This document shows positions 45,308 to 55,142 of a DNA stretch of 64,000 nucleotides, piece by piece. Location of the stretch: positions 1-64,000 of the forward strand of contig CAMBOI010000005.1 of NCBI GenBank assembly GCA_945869265.1, read 5' to 3'. The notes beneath the pieces are model-generated. The model searched no databases, was not told where the DNA came from, and worked only from the letters and a program-made list of their open reading frames with translations. The position numbers were made by a program, and so were the translations under genes. Position 1 is the first letter of the stretch; every line of letters begins with the position of its first letter. This DNA comes from an uncultured Prevotella sp. (lineage in GTDB: Bacteria; Bacteroidota; Bacteroidia; Bacteroidales; Bacteroidaceae).

Positions 45308-47008
45308 ATGAAAAAGATATTTATTAAAACAGCGTTTGTCGGCCTTTTGTCGATGGGACTGACTTCATGCGCTGACGATTTGAACATATCGTCAATTGAC
45401 CCGCAGACCTCAAGCACATATGAGGATATGCAACTCTTGGCAAAAATCTATTCGACAATGGGACTTACAGGTCAGAAGGGACCGGCAGGAAACAGCGACA
45501 TCAGCAGCGACGAGGGAGAATCAGGCTTCTACCGTACAACATTCAACCTCATGGAGCAGCCAACCGACGAGTGCAACTGGGCTTGGCAAACCGATACCGA
45601 CATCCCACAGATTACAAGTATCGGATGGAACAGCAGCTCTCCACGTGTGCAGTGGTGCTACCAGCGCCTTGGCTTCAACCTCACGCTTTGCAACTTCTAT
45701 CTTGCCAACACTGCAGATAAGGCTGAGGATTCCAATTATAAGCTATATCGTGCTGAGGTTCGCTTCCTTCGCGCTCTCTACTATTGGTACTTCCTTGACC
45801 TTTGGCACAAGGCTCCTTTCAAGGACGAGACTTATGCCGTTGACGCACTCCCTGTTTGTATGGAAGGCAAGGACCTCTACAACTGGCTTGACAATGAGCT
45901 GACAGAGATAGAAGGCGAACTGGCGCCAATAGGCGAGTTCAATTCTTCTGCTAACTTCGGTCGTGCCGATCAGGGTTCAGCCTACATTCTCCATGCCCGT
46001 CTTGCCCTCAACTCTGCAGTTTACACAGACGGAGCAGTAAAGGACTACCAGAAGGCAGTAGAATATTCCGACAAGGTAATCAATAGCGGCAAGTACGCAT
46101 TGGCAACGACACCGAAGGCTCACCCGACAAATGGTCTTACATACTCTGGCTATGCACAGGTGTTCATGGCAGACAACGACCAAAACCCTGAGGCTATGAA
46201 GGAAATAATCCTTCCTATCCGTCAGGATGGCAAGAGCACAAAATGCTACTCTGGTGCAAACTACCTCGTTTCCTCTATGCGTATAGTAGGTATGCCTTAT
46301 ATGGGAACTACTAACGGCTGGAGCTGTAATTATGCCCGTCCAAACCTCATCCAGAAGTTCTTCCCCGCAGAAAACATTCCTATGTCTTCAGAAAAGGCTC
46401 CAGATGATGCGACGGAGGCTGACATTATAGCCCTAGATGCACAGGATGGTTCTGACACAAAGAGTATCCTTGCAGCTGCTGGTGATGACCGCGCTCTTTT
46501 CTACGCAGGCCGTGGCGGTGGCATACGTAAGCTCCATGTTGAGAAGATGGCTAACTTCCTCGATGGTATCTCAATCGTGAAGTGGCAGAACATCCGCACC
46601 GATGGTGGCACTACCAACGACGTTGAATTCCCTGACACCGACATTCCATTGCTTCGCTATGCTGAGGCTTTCATGACTCGCGCAGAGGCAAAGTGGCGTC
46701 TTGGTGACACTGAGGCTGCACTTAATGACATCAACACTCTCCGCGCCCGTGCAAACGCAAAGGCTCTCACCAACCTTACCGAGCAGGACGTAATCGACGA
46801 GTGGTGCCGTGAGTTCTATATGGAAGGACGTCGTCGTTCAGACCTCAACCGCTTCGACATGTTTGTAGGCAAGAAGTACATTTGGGACTGGAAGGGTGGC
46901 GTTGCCAAAGGACAGAGCGTTGACAGTCACTTCAAGTTCTATCCTATTCCTATCGACGACATCAATGGTAACCCGAATATGGCAGAACACCAGAATGCCG
47001 GTTATTAA
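45308..47008 (+). CDS. susD: SusD-like starch-binding lipoprotein
   Basis: A 566-aa lipoprotein (lipobox LTSC) starting 13 bases after susC. The SusD pattern is clear: NSDISSDEGESGFYRTTFNL and DECNWAWQTDTDIPQI near the N-terminus (as in starch SusD), YRAEVRFLRALYYWYFLDLW, ALNDINTLRARANA, and WCREFYMEGRRRSDLNRFDMF at the C-terminus. It captures starch helices and caps the SusC barrel. Confidence 0.95.
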   Translation: MKKIFIKTAFVGLLSMGLTSCADDLNISSIDPQTSSTYEDMQLLAKIYSTMGLTGQKGPAGNSDISSDEGESGFYRTTFNLMEQPTDECNWAWQTDTDIPQITSIGWNSSSPRVQWCYQRLGFNLTLCNFYLANTADKAEDSNYKLYRAEVRFLRALYYWYFLDLWHKAPFKDETYAVDALPVCMEGKDLYNWLDNELTEIEGELAPIGEFNSSANFGRADQGSAYILHARLALNSAVYTDGAVKDYQKAVEYSDKVINSGKYALATTPKAHPTNGLTYSGYAQVFMADNDQNPEAMKEIILPIRQDGKSTKCYSGANYLVSSMRIVGMPYMGTTNGWSCNYARPNLIQKFFPAENIPMSSEKAPDDATEADIIALDAQDGSDTKSILAAAGDDRALFYAGRGGGIRKLHVEKMANFLDGISIVKWQNIRTDGGTTNDVEFPDTDIPLLRYAEAFMTRAEAKWRLGDTEAALNDINTLRARANAKALTNLTEQDVIDEWCREFYMEGRRRSDLNRFDMFVGKKYIWDWKGGVAKGQSVDSHFKFYPIPIDDINGNPNMAEHQNAGY

Positions 47009-47041
47009 TTCATTATAACGAATAATTAAAAGTGAAATAAT

Positions 47042-48205
47042 ATGAACAAGATAATGTTAAGATTAGGAAGCGTATTCACACTCCTCGCTCTTGTGGCATT
47101 CACGCTTACATCGTGCGAGAAAGATGATGATAGCAATCCTACATTCAAGGCTAACACGACAGGGTTTAAACTGAATCTCCCTGCCAATGCCACCAACAAC
47201 ACATACGACCTGGTTTCGTCCAACGGACTTAACCTGACATGCTCACAGCCAGATTTCGGCGGTTTCCCTCTTGTGGTCAACTACTATGTGCAGGTGGCTC
47301 TAGACCAGTCATTCTCAAGCTACAGGGAACTGGAGACTTTCTTCACAACAGCCAACATGAGCGTTGACCCTGCAGAGATCAACAGCGCAATGATCGATCT
47401 CTACACAGAGGCTAACGGCGACGTTGAATATCCAAAGGAGGCTCGCGCGCTTTATGTAAGACTTCGCGCTTCGGTTGCAGGTCAGACCTTCGACGACGTA
47501 ACGTCAAACTCCATCTGTCTGCCAAGCGTTCTCGCTACATACGTTCCTCCAACACTGTCTCATCCTACTTCAATCTACATCGTAGGTTCTTGCATAGGTG
47601 ATGGATGGAAGACATGGAAGGCCCTTGCGCCTGTTTATGGTATGGAAGGTGAGTTCTACACTCTCTTCTACGCACCTGACGGAGGCGAGATTAAGTGGGG
47701 CGAGTTTGAAGGTGACTGGAGAGGCTACTCACGAGTAACCGACTTCGACGACCAGGCTGGAGCAGGCATCTCTGGTGAAGGCGACAGCAACATCAAGATT
47801 GCCAACGGTGGATGGTACTGCCTCTATGTAGTGACCGAAATTGGCACCAACGACATTAAGTACCACTTCCACATCCTGCCGGCTAAGGCTTATGTTATCG
47901 GTAACGCTACTGGCGATTGGACCGACAGCAACGCAGCATGGGAGATGACTCCTTCTGCCGACGCAACCACTCCATGGGAGTCTCCTGCATTTACCGCTTC
48001 TGGAGAGCTCCGCGCATACATCAAGGTGGGCAGCATCGATTGGTGGCGCACAGAGTTCACTCTTTTCAACGGATCTCTCTTCTGGCGTACTATGGATATT
48101 CCTGACAACTGGGCAGCGAATGTAGGCGAGGCTTACTCCGTATCATGTGCTCCGGGTCAGAAACTCTATGTTAACTTCGATACTAATAAGGGTGAAGTAA
48201 AATAA
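47042..48205 (+). CDS. susE: SusE-like outer membrane starch-binding lipoprotein
   Basis: A 387-aa lipoprotein (FTLTSC) with the SusE N-terminal domain (GFKLNLPANATNNTYDLVSS, LTCSQPDFGGFPLVVNYYVQ) and C-terminal starch-binding-like domains (SIYIVGSCIGDGWKTWKALA; AYVIGNATGDWTDSNAAWEM) rich in exposed Trp. SusE and SusF hold starch at the surface without being essential for uptake in the Bacteroides model. Gene position between susD and susF agrees. Confidence 0.88.
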   Translation: MNKIMLRLGSVFTLLALVAFTLTSCEKDDDSNPTFKANTTGFKLNLPANATNNTYDLVSSNGLNLTCSQPDFGGFPLVVNYYVQVALDQSFSSYRELETFFTTANMSVDPAEINSAMIDLYTEANGDVEYPKEARALYVRLRASVAGQTFDDVTSNSICLPSVLATYVPPTLSHPTSIYIVGSCIGDGWKTWKALAPVYGMEGEFYTLFYAPDGGEIKWGEFEGDWRGYSRVTDFDDQAGAGISGEGDSNIKIANGGWYCLYVVTEIGTNDIKYHFHILPAKAYVIGNATGDWTDSNAAWEMTPSADATTPWESPAFTASGELRAYIKVGSIDWWRTEFTLFNGSLFWRTMDIPDNWAANVGEAYSVSCAPGQKLYVNFDTNKGEVK

Positions 48206-48223
48206 TTCAATATTTAGGCAATT

Positions 48224-49678
48224 ATGAAGAAACAACTTTTATATAGCTTTGCAGCTATGGCGAGCCTTGTGCTCGCCAGCTGCGCCGGCGATTACGACGA
48301 TTGGGCTTCTCCACAGACAAATGAGGAGCAGGCTGCTGTAGAAAAATTTGCAGCTCAGATTAATGCTGGCACTGATGCCAACCTGACTCTTCCCACAACG
48401 AAGGACACTCTACATTTGGAGTCTCTCTCTTCAAGTAATCCTGAAGTGGTTGGATTCAGTGTGAGAAACGTTACTGTTGAAGGTCAGAAAATCAATGCTT
48501 TCACAAGCGGGAATGACATCTGTGTCTTGACTGCCGATTACGTAAACCTCATACGCGACATATACCAGTCAAGAGCTTACACTACACGCACTCCAAATCT
48601 TGCCGTTGAATACTCGGCAAACCTTGCAAATGGAGATGCTGTTGACCTCCCTGCCTTTGAGGTAGTGACACAGGTGAAAACTGTTCCAACACCAGCTGAG
48701 GATGCTAAGGGATACTATATGCTCGGACAGTGGCAGAACTGGGATGCAACCAATCCTACCTGGATGGAAAACAACGGTGACGGAACTTACACAGCAACAG
48801 TTACAACTGCCGATGGCGACAACTGGTTCAAGTTCTATCAAGGAAGCCACTTCGTTTCCGGCGATTGGGATTCTATTAATCAGGGCGCAATGGGTTGCGC
48901 TGTAAATGGCGACAACAGTCTGTTCAACTATGTCGTTTGGCCTAACGATCCTGAGTTGGGTGAGGTTCAGACTCCAGTCATCAGTGGTGGTGGTACATTC
49001 GAGATTACTCTCGACATCAACAACTACACCTACACCGTTAAGCGTGCCGAGGCTCGCTACTATGTAGTGGGAAATCCTCAGGGATGGAGCGACAAGGATA
49101 TGAGCTGCATGTTCTATGCCCACGGAGGAAACATCTACAGCTACACCACACAATGGTCAGGCGCTTGGGACCTCAAGATTTGGGATGCAAAGAACTTTGG
49201 CATTTGGGAAAATGCATGGGGTACAGCTGTTGACGGTGACGGTTCTGCTTCAGGAACCCTCATTAACAAGGATTCCAAGTCATTCCAGGCACCAACTAAG
49301 GGCGAGTATTACACTCTGACTATCAACATGAACGACAATACCTACTCTTGGGAGGCTGTAACTCCTTCTGCTGAGTATACATCTGTATCGCTCATTGGCG
49401 ATTTCAACGGTTGGGGTGGAGACATCGACCTCCAGCAGCTTGAGAAGGCTCCTCACAACTGGTACGCTCGCATTACTATTGAATCTGCCGGTGGTTTGAA
49501 GTTCCGTGCAAACCATGATTGGACAGTAAACTGGGGTTCTGCCGACAAGGAGACACCTATCGGTGAGACTTACTACTTCCAGCCAGGCGGTGAGAACATC
49601 AATGTTCCAGCCGGTACATACGACTTCTACCTCAACGATATAACTGGTCGTTGGAGCATTGTTCCAGTAGAGCAATGA
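48224..49678 (+). CDS. susF: SusF-like outer membrane starch-binding lipoprotein
   Basis: A 484-aa lipoprotein (VLASC). After an N-terminal domain come three similar modules beginning KGYYMLGQWQNWDATN, RYYVVGNPQGWSDKD and TSVSLIGDFNGWGGDIDL, the XXGxxxxW pattern of SusE/F starch-binding domains. Three binding modules match the SusF arrangement of B. thetaiotaomicron. Last gene of the susCDEF unit, 18 bases after susE; followed by a strong terminator. Confidence 0.87.
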   Translation: MKKQLLYSFAAMASLVLASCAGDYDDWASPQTNEEQAAVEKFAAQINAGTDANLTLPTTKDTLHLESLSSSNPEVVGFSVRNVTVEGQKINAFTSGNDICVLTADYVNLIRDIYQSRAYTTRTPNLAVEYSANLANGDAVDLPAFEVVTQVKTVPTPAEDAKGYYMLGQWQNWDATNPTWMENNGDGTYTATVTTADGDNWFKFYQGSHFVSGDWDSINQGAMGCAVNGDNSLFNYVVWPNDPELGEVQTPVISGGGTFEITLDINNYTYTVKRAEARYYVVGNPQGWSDKDMSCMFYAHGGNIYSYTTQWSGAWDLKIWDAKNFGIWENAWGTAVDGDGSASGTLINKDSKSFQAPTKGEYYTLTINMNDNTYSWEAVTPSAEYTSVSLIGDFNGWGGDIDLQQLEKAPHNWYARITIESAGGLKFRANHDWTVNWGSADKETPIGETYYFQPGGENINVPAGTYDFYLNDITGRWSIVPVEQ

Positions 49679-49718
49679 TGATTCCCCTTCATCATAATTA
49701 AATACTTATCATTTATAT

Positions 49719-49752
49719 AGGTGGCGACGGCAATGCTGTCGCCACCTTTTTT
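49719..49752 (+). terminator. intrinsic terminator of susCDEF
   Basis: AGGTGGCGAC (49719-49728) pairs with GTCGCCACCT (49738-49747), followed by six T. Confidence 0.9.
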
Positions 49753-49768
49753 CGTGAATTACTTCATG

Positions 49769-49954
49769 GCGTCACCCGTCACCTTAAAATCGGCAATTTT
49801 TTTGTGTATGACAGGTTGAATTATGAGTTGGCGATTATTGTGGCTTTGAAGGGGATTGCCTTCTCTTCTTTTCTCGCGTACCTTATTATATATTAATTAA
49901 TAAAAGGGGACTGTGGACATGAAAAAATTCCCGAAACTGAGGTGACGGGTGACG
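49769..49954. repeat. inverted repeat GCGTCACCCGTCACCTT
   Basis: The 17-bp arm at 49769-49785 is matched, 16 of 17, by the reverse complement at 49938-49954. Each arm is itself built from a repeated GTCACC. The 152 bp between the arms have no ORF. Confidence 0.7.
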
Positions 49955-50310
49955 CTTGTGATGAAATAACGGCAAATACATATATATGAGTCAGCTGGCT
50001 CAAACGCCCATACGAGCAGGCTGAAACAGCTTACTATCCCCCTTCAAAGCCCCTTGTGAGCTGGCTCAAATTGGGATGCGGCGGGAGTGTCACCTGATGA
50101 CGGGGAAGTGTCACCCCCTTTTTCGTGAATAATCCCCCGAAATGTTTGGCAGTTTCATTTTCATATATGCCTATAAATACGCCCTTAAAAGTATCTTTCA
50201 TCGACTTTCCATCTAATTTGCATCGGCTTTGCAACGGAGGATCATTGGAGGAAAATCGAAGCAAAGCTTTGAGATTAAAGAATTATTTATGAATTAAAAA
50301 TAAAAATCGT

Positions 50311-50405
50311 CAACCTTCACCTTTTGCCCCGAAAACCAGATGTACAAAGGCTTTCGCGAGGTGAAGGTTGGACGAAAAACCTTCACCCAACCTTCACCTC
50401 TTGCC
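50311..50405. repeat. CAACCTTCACC inverted and direct repeats
   Basis: CAACCTTCACCTTTTGCC at 50311-50328 recurs as CAACCTTCACCTCTTGCC at 50388-50405, with the inverted copy GAGGTGAAGGTTGG at 50359-50372 between them. Confidence 0.75.
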
Positions 50406-50407
50406 AA

Positions 50408-50527
50408 TCACCAAGTCGGATTGGTAACCTCTTCTACTTGGTTGTAGCCATTAACCTTGACTACATACTCGTATTTGAAATTTTTAACTGCCTCAATGAA
50501 ATCGTCTTTCAAAATATCAGCTCTCAA
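50408..50527 (-). pseudogene. possible gene fragment of about 39 codons
   Basis: The - strand frame LKDDFIEAVKNFKYEYVVKV-NGYNQVEEVTNPTW-stop looks like real, hydrophobic-patterned protein but is only about 39 codons long, begins with no ATG just after an in-frame stop, and starts 17 bases beyond the amt stop. It may be the tail of a lost gene. Weakly supported. Confidence 0.3.
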
Positions 50528-50543
50528 TATTAAAAATTAATGG

Positions 50544-51926
50544 TTACTTGCTGTTCTTGCGCTCGATATGTTGCTCGTATTCCGCAATTTCACGTTCACC
50601 TACGTGAGCAAGACCATAGTGCTCGTCGTGCTGACTGTAGTCGAGACCTACACGCTCACTGTACTCTGACACACGCATCGGAATGCAGAGGTCGATGAGC
50701 CAGTAGCCTAAGTAGCTCATAACGAATGTATATACAATCACCATCGCCACGGCAAGGAGATGATAGAGGAAGATGATGAATCCTTCGGTAGTGCCAGCCA
50801 CGAGACCCTCTTGGATAAAGATACCCGTGAGCACCGTACCGAAGATACCACCTGTGCCGTGGGTGGGGAACACGTCGAGGGCATCGTCGATGCGCGAATG
50901 ACTACGCCAATACACCGCACTGTTGCAGATGAGGGTGATGACGAACGAGATGAAGATGCTCTCGCCCACTGTTACGTATCCTGCCGACGGGGTGATGGCA
51001 ACAAGACCAACCACACATCCTACGGCAGCACCCATTGCCGAGGGCTTGCGACCACGCAGACAGTCGAAGAATATCCATGTCATCATCGCTGTGGCTGAGG
51101 CAGTGTTGGTGTTGAGGAACGCCTTCACGGCAACACCGTCGGCATGCAGCGAACTACCGGCATTGAATCCGAACCATCCAAGCCAAAGCATGGCTGCTCC
51201 CAGGAGAACAAACGGTATGTTGGCAGGCTCGGAATTGCGGGTGGATGATTTTCTCCTGCCAAGGAAGATGGCTCCTGCAAGGGCTGCCACTCCCGAAGAG
51301 GCATGAACAACGATACCACCGGCGAAATCCACTACTCCCCATTTCAGGAACAGTCCGTCGGGATGCCATGTCATGTGGGCAAGCGGACAATATATCACCA
51401 CGAAGAAGAATATCATGAAGAACATATATCCCGAGAAGCGCACACGCTCGGCAAAAGAGCCCGTGATAAGTGACGGCGTGATGATGGCAAACTTCATCTG
51501 GAAGAGGGCATAGAGAGCCAAGGGGATGGTGGCTCCACCGAGAATCTTACCAGTGGGAGTGGTATATACATCACCACCTACATTATTGAACATAAGGAAA
51601 GTGGTGGGGTTGCCAATCACTCCGCCTATGTCGTCGCCAAAGCAGAGCGAGAATCCAAACACCACCCAAAGCACCGAGATGATACCCATGGCTATAAAGC
51701 TCTGGAGCATCGTCGAGATGACGTTCTTGGCTCCCACCATTCCTCCGTAGAAGAACGATAGTCCAGGTGTCATCATCAGCACGAAGATGGTAGCGGTTAT
51801 CAACCATGCCACGTCGGCGGCATCTATCTTTGAAAAGTCACAGTCGAATGACGGTTCGGGGGCAAATATGCCCGCAATGGCTATTATCACCATTGCCGTC
51901 ATGAGTAATATCCAACGTTTTTTCAT
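50544..51926 (-). CDS. amt: ammonium transporter (Amt family), longer paralog
   Basis: A 460-aa Amt/MEP channel: N-terminal signal-like helix, then FVLMMTPGLSFFYGGMVGAKN, SLITGSFAERVRFSGY, the first pore His in VVHASSGVAALAGAIFLGRR, GWFGFNAGSSL, and the second His in FPTHGTGGIFGTVLTGIF. The C-terminal tail (SEYSERVGLDYSQHDEHYG) has the regulatory region that binds PII. Last gene of the unit PII-amt-asnB-amt. Two different Amt proteins in one unit is unusual. Confidence 0.93.
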   Translation of the reverse strand: MKKRWILLMTAMVIIAIAGIFAPEPSFDCDFSKIDAADVAWLITATIFVLMMTPGLSFFYGGMVGAKNVISTMLQSFIAMGIISVLWVVFGFSLCFGDDIGGVIGNPTTFLMFNNVGGDVYTTPTGKILGGATIPLALYALFQMKFAIITPSLITGSFAERVRFSGYMFFMIFFFVVIYCPLAHMTWHPDGLFLKWGVVDFAGGIVVHASSGVAALAGAIFLGRRKSSTRNSEPANIPFVLLGAAMLWLGWFGFNAGSSLHADGVAVKAFLNTNTASATAMMTWIFFDCLRGRKPSAMGAAVGCVVGLVAITPSAGYVTVGESIFISFVITLICNSAVYWRSHSRIDDALDVFPTHGTGGIFGTVLTGIFIQEGLVAGTTEGFIIFLYHLLAVAMVIVYTFVMSYLGYWLIDLCIPMRVSEYSERVGLDYSQHDEHYGLAHVGEREIAEYEQHIERKNSK

Positions 51927-51978
51927 TTTTTTCTTTTTTTGTAGTGTGTGGGGGTAGGTGATGTAGTTGATGTAGGGG

Positions 51979-53649
51979 CTACTTCACATACGCATCGTCG
52001 TGCACTCCCGCTACGGCGCGACCGCTGGGGTCGTTGAGATTCTTGAACGAGGCATCCCATGCGAGAGCCTCGGCTGTGGAGCAAGCCACAGAGGGTACGC
52101 TCGGAACGGTGAGGGCGGCTGAGTCGCTGGGGAAATGCTCGGCGAAGATTGAACGATAATAGTATTCCTCCTTGTTGCGTGGAGGATTGATGGGGAATCG
52201 CTCGGCGGCATGAGCCATCTGCTCGTCGCTCACCTGGTCGGAGGTAATCTGCTTCAGTGTGTCAATCCATGAATAGCCCACACCGTCACTAAACTGCTCC
52301 TTCTGTCGCCATGCCACAGCCTCGGGCAGCATGTCGGCAAATGCCTCGCGCACAATCTTCTTCTCTATGGTCTTTCCAGGACACATCTTCGCCTCGGGAT
52401 TAGTGCGCATGGCAACATCGAGGAATTCCTTGTCGAGGAACGGCACACGCCCCTCGACACCCCAAGCCGACAGGCTCTTGTTGGCGCGAAGACAGTCGTA
52501 GAGATAGAGTTTTGATAACTTGCGCACTGTCTCTTCGTGGAATGCCTTCGCGTCGGGAGCCTTGTGAAAATAGAGATAGCCTCCGAATACCTCGTCAGCA
52601 CCCTCACCCGAAAGTACCATCTTGATGCCCATCGACTTGATCACACGGGCAAGAAGGTACATCGGAGTTGAGGCGCGGACAGTCGTTACGTCATAAGTCT
52701 CAATGAAGTAGATGACGTCGCGTATGGCGTCAAGTCCTTCCTGTATTGTATAGTTGATTTCATGGTGAACGGTGCCTATATGGTCGGCCACCATCCTTGC
52801 CTTGGCAAGGTCGGGCGCACCCTTGAGTCCCACTGCAAACGAGTGGAGGCGGGGCCACCATGCCTTAGAGGCACTGTCGTCTTCGATACGGTGCTCCGAG
52901 AATTTCTCAGCTATTGCACTTATTACCGAAGAGTCGAGACCACCCGAAAGCAACACGCCGTAGGGCACATCGCTCATTAGTTGACGCTTCACAGCGTCCT
53001 CAAGTGCATCATGTATATCCTGAATACTTGCACCATTGTCCTTGACTGCATCATACTGCATCCAGTCGCGGGTGTAATAGCGCCTCATCTTACCTTCGCG
53101 ACTCGAATAGTAGTGTCCCGGCAGGAACACCTCATATCGGTCGCAGTTACCTTCGAGGGCTTTCATTTCGCTTGCGACATAGACCTTTCCGTCTGCGTCG
53201 TATCCTATATATAGAGGTATCACGCCAATGGGATCACGTGCGATGAGGAACTCGTCCTTCTCAGCATCGTAGAGGGCAAAGGCGAAGATACCGCTCAAGT
53301 CTTCCAGAAAGTCAATACCTTTCTCGCGGTAGAGGGCGAGGATCACTTCGCAGTCGCTGCCAGTCTGAAACTGATACTTGTCGGCATACTGTCTGCGAAT
53401 GTCCTGATGATTATATATCTCACCGTTAACAGCCAAGATTTGTTTTTTGTCGGGACTGAACAGTGGCTGTTTGCCTGATTCAGGATCGACGATTGATAGA
53501 CGTTCGTGGCACATGATAGCCGAGCCTCCGTTGTAGATACCGCTCCAGTCGGGGCCACGGTGACGGATCTTCTGACTCATACGCAATGCCTTCTGTCTCA
53601 ATTCAGGAGTTTGCTCCTGAATGTTGAAAATTGATACAATTCCACACAT
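51979..53649 (-). CDS. asnB: asparagine synthase (glutamine-hydrolysing), AsnB
   Basis: A 556-aa enzyme with Cys2 nucleophile (MCGIVSIFN) and a class II glutaminase domain (RGPDWSGIY, HERLSIVDPESGKQPL, VNGEIYNH, GSDCEVIL). The synthetase domain has the pyrophosphate loop YGVLLSGGLDSSVISAI, LSGEGADEVFGGYLYFHKAP and VEGRVPFLDKEF. It makes asparagine from aspartate, glutamine and ATP. Length fits E. coli AsnB. Location between two amt genes and behind PII ties it to nitrogen supply. Confidence 0.95.
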   Translation of the reverse strand: MCGIVSIFNIQEQTPELRQKALRMSQKIRHRGPDWSGIYNGGSAIMCHERLSIVDPESGKQPLFSPDKKQILAVNGEIYNHQDIRRQYADKYQFQTGSDCEVILALYREKGIDFLEDLSGIFAFALYDAEKDEFLIARDPIGVIPLYIGYDADGKVYVASEMKALEGNCDRYEVFLPGHYYSSREGKMRRYYTRDWMQYDAVKDNGASIQDIHDALEDAVKRQLMSDVPYGVLLSGGLDSSVISAIAEKFSEHRIEDDSASKAWWPRLHSFAVGLKGAPDLAKARMVADHIGTVHHEINYTIQEGLDAIRDVIYFIETYDVTTVRASTPMYLLARVIKSMGIKMVLSGEGADEVFGGYLYFHKAPDAKAFHEETVRKLSKLYLYDCLRANKSLSAWGVEGRVPFLDKEFLDVAMRTNPEAKMCPGKTIEKKIVREAFADMLPEAVAWRQKEQFSDGVGYSWIDTLKQITSDQVSDEQMAHAAERFPINPPRNKEEYYYRSIFAEHFPSDSAALTVPSVPSVACSTAEALAWDASFKNLNDPSGRAVAGVHDDAYVK

Positions 53650-53699
53650 AGTAGTTATATTCTTTTTTTTGTTTGAATGTTTGCTATTTGTTTTTTATA

Positions 53700-53784
53700 T
53701 TGAAGGTTGAAGGTTGAAGATTGAATTGCTGCGCATTGGGTAGCGCAGCAATTCAACTTTCAGCTTTCAATCTTCAATCTTCTA
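53700..53784. repeat. heptamer arms around a GC hairpin between amt and asnB
   Basis: Left arm: TTGAAGG, TTGAAGG, TTGAAGA, TTGAATT (53700-53727). Core hairpin: GCTGCGC-ATTGGGTA-GCGCAGC (53728-53749). Right arm: AATTCAA, CTTTCAG, CTTTCAA, TCTTCAA, TCTTCTA (53750-53784). The arms are broadly inverted copies, so the whole 85 bp can fold into one long stem in the RNA. Confidence 0.85.
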
Positions 53785-53785
53785 T

Positions 53786-55069
53786 TTAGTTGAAGCAGCT
53801 CTCTCCATGCTCGTAGATGTCGAGACCTTCTTCCTCGATTCTCTTATCTACTCTCAGACCTGCAATCTTCTTGATGCCGAAGAACAATATTACACCGGCA
53901 ACAGCTGCCCATGCGTCGATGGCAAGAACACCAAGACACTGTGCTCCGAAGAATCCGAATCCACCGCCATAGAGTGCACCGCCGTCGAGGGCGAACAGAC
54001 CGGTGAGTATGGTGCCGAGAATACCGCATACACCATGCACTGAGCTGGCACCAACGGGATCGTCGATATGGAGCTTGCTGTCGATAAACTCAATGGAGAA
54101 TACAAGTACGATACCTGCTACAAGTCCGATGATGGCAGCACCAAGAGGACTGACGAGGTCGCAACCGGCTGTGATGGCTACAAGACCAGCAAGAATGCCA
54201 TTCAATGTGAGTGAGAACGACGGTTTGCCATACTTAATCCATGATGTGAACATTGTTCCGATACCACCTGCAGCAGCTGCAAGGTTGGTGGTAAGGAATA
54301 CATGCGAGATGGCAATGCGGTTAACTTCGCCAGAGGCTGCAAGCTGAGAACCAGGGTTGAATCCGAACCATCCGAACCACAGGATGAACACACCCAAGGC
54401 TGCTGCCATAAGGTTGTGACCGGGAATGGCGCGGCTCTTGCCGTCCTTGCCATACTTGCCAAGACGTGGACCAAGGGCGATGGCACCGATGAATGCCAAT
54501 ACACCACCCACACTGTGTACGACGGCTGAACCTGCAAAGTCGTGGAATGTGGCACCGAAGGTACTCATCATGAATGAACCCTCATCGCCGTTCATCAGCC
54601 AACCGCCTCCCCATGTCCAGTGACCTGAGATAGGATAAATCAGCAATGAGATGAACACTGAATAGATACAATACATAGAGAACTTTGTGCGCTCTGCCAT
54701 GGCTCCAGACACGATTGTGGCTGCTGTGGCACAGAATACAGTCTGGAAAATCAAGAATCCCTCTACAGGAAGATCACTCTCATAGAATGAGAAATCGCCG
54801 AAATGTGGCATTCCGATAAATCCTTCTCCGTTGCTGCCGAACATAAAGCCGAAACCAAGCAACCAGAACAATATAGATCCGAACATAAAATCTACAAAGT
54901 TCTTGAACAAAATGTTTGCCGTATTCTTACTACGTGTAAAACCAGCCTCACAAAGGGCGAAACCAGGCTGCATGAAGAATACCAGCATCGCTGCAAGCAG
55001 CATCCATACGGTATCCACTGACAGTGACAAATCTGCCACAGGGTCTGTTGCTAAAAATATACTTGTCAT
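53786..55069 (-). CDS. amt: ammonium transporter (Amt family), PII-linked
   Basis: A 427-aa Amt channel: MLLAAMLVFFMQPGFALCEA, FVDFMFGSILFWLLGFGFMF, ISGHWTWGGGWL, the first pore His in VVHSVGGVLAFIGAIALGPR, GWFGFNPGSQL, and the second in SSVHGVCGILGTILTGLF. Encoded directly after the PII gene (73 bases), the classic glnK-amtB pair in which PII blocks the channel under nitrogen sufficiency. Followed by asnB after a repeat element. Confidence 0.94.
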   Translation of the reverse strand: MTSIFLATDPVADLSLSVDTVWMLLAAMLVFFMQPGFALCEAGFTRSKNTANILFKNFVDFMFGSILFWLLGFGFMFGSNGEGFIGMPHFGDFSFYESDLPVEGFLIFQTVFCATAATIVSGAMAERTKFSMYCIYSVFISLLIYPISGHWTWGGGWLMNGDEGSFMMSTFGATFHDFAGSAVVHSVGGVLAFIGAIALGPRLGKYGKDGKSRAIPGHNLMAAALGVFILWFGWFGFNPGSQLAASGEVNRIAISHVFLTTNLAAAAGGIGTMFTSWIKYGKPSFSLTLNGILAGLVAITAGCDLVSPLGAAIIGLVAGIVLVFSIEFIDSKLHIDDPVGASSVHGVCGILGTILTGLFALDGGALYGGGFGFFGAQCLGVLAIDAWAAVAGVILFFGIKKIAGLRVDKRIEEEGLDIYEHGESCFN

Positions 55070-55142
55070 AATTTTGTTCCTTTCTCTCTTTTAAATTTGT
55101 GCTTTCTCGTGTTGTCTTTCTTTAATCTTTCAATTTTTCAAT

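Larger units (their letters stand above)
49753..50543. other. gene-free stretch with degenerate direct and inverted repeats
   Basis: Nearly 800 bp between the susF terminator and the amt stop. It contains the inverted repeat at 49769-49954, AGCTGGCTCAAA twice (49993-50004 and 50059-50070), TTTTTCGTGAAT twice (49749-49760 and about 50119), a GGTGAAGGTTGG/CCAACCTTCACC family at 50311-50405, and a short protein-like fragment at 50408-50527. No intact gene; it looks like the worn remains of an inserted element. Confidence 0.6.

Noticed and set aside
50034..50264. 76-codon ORF on the - strand in the repeat-rich stretch
   Set aside because: No recognisable pattern, starts and ends in repeats, no promoter box.
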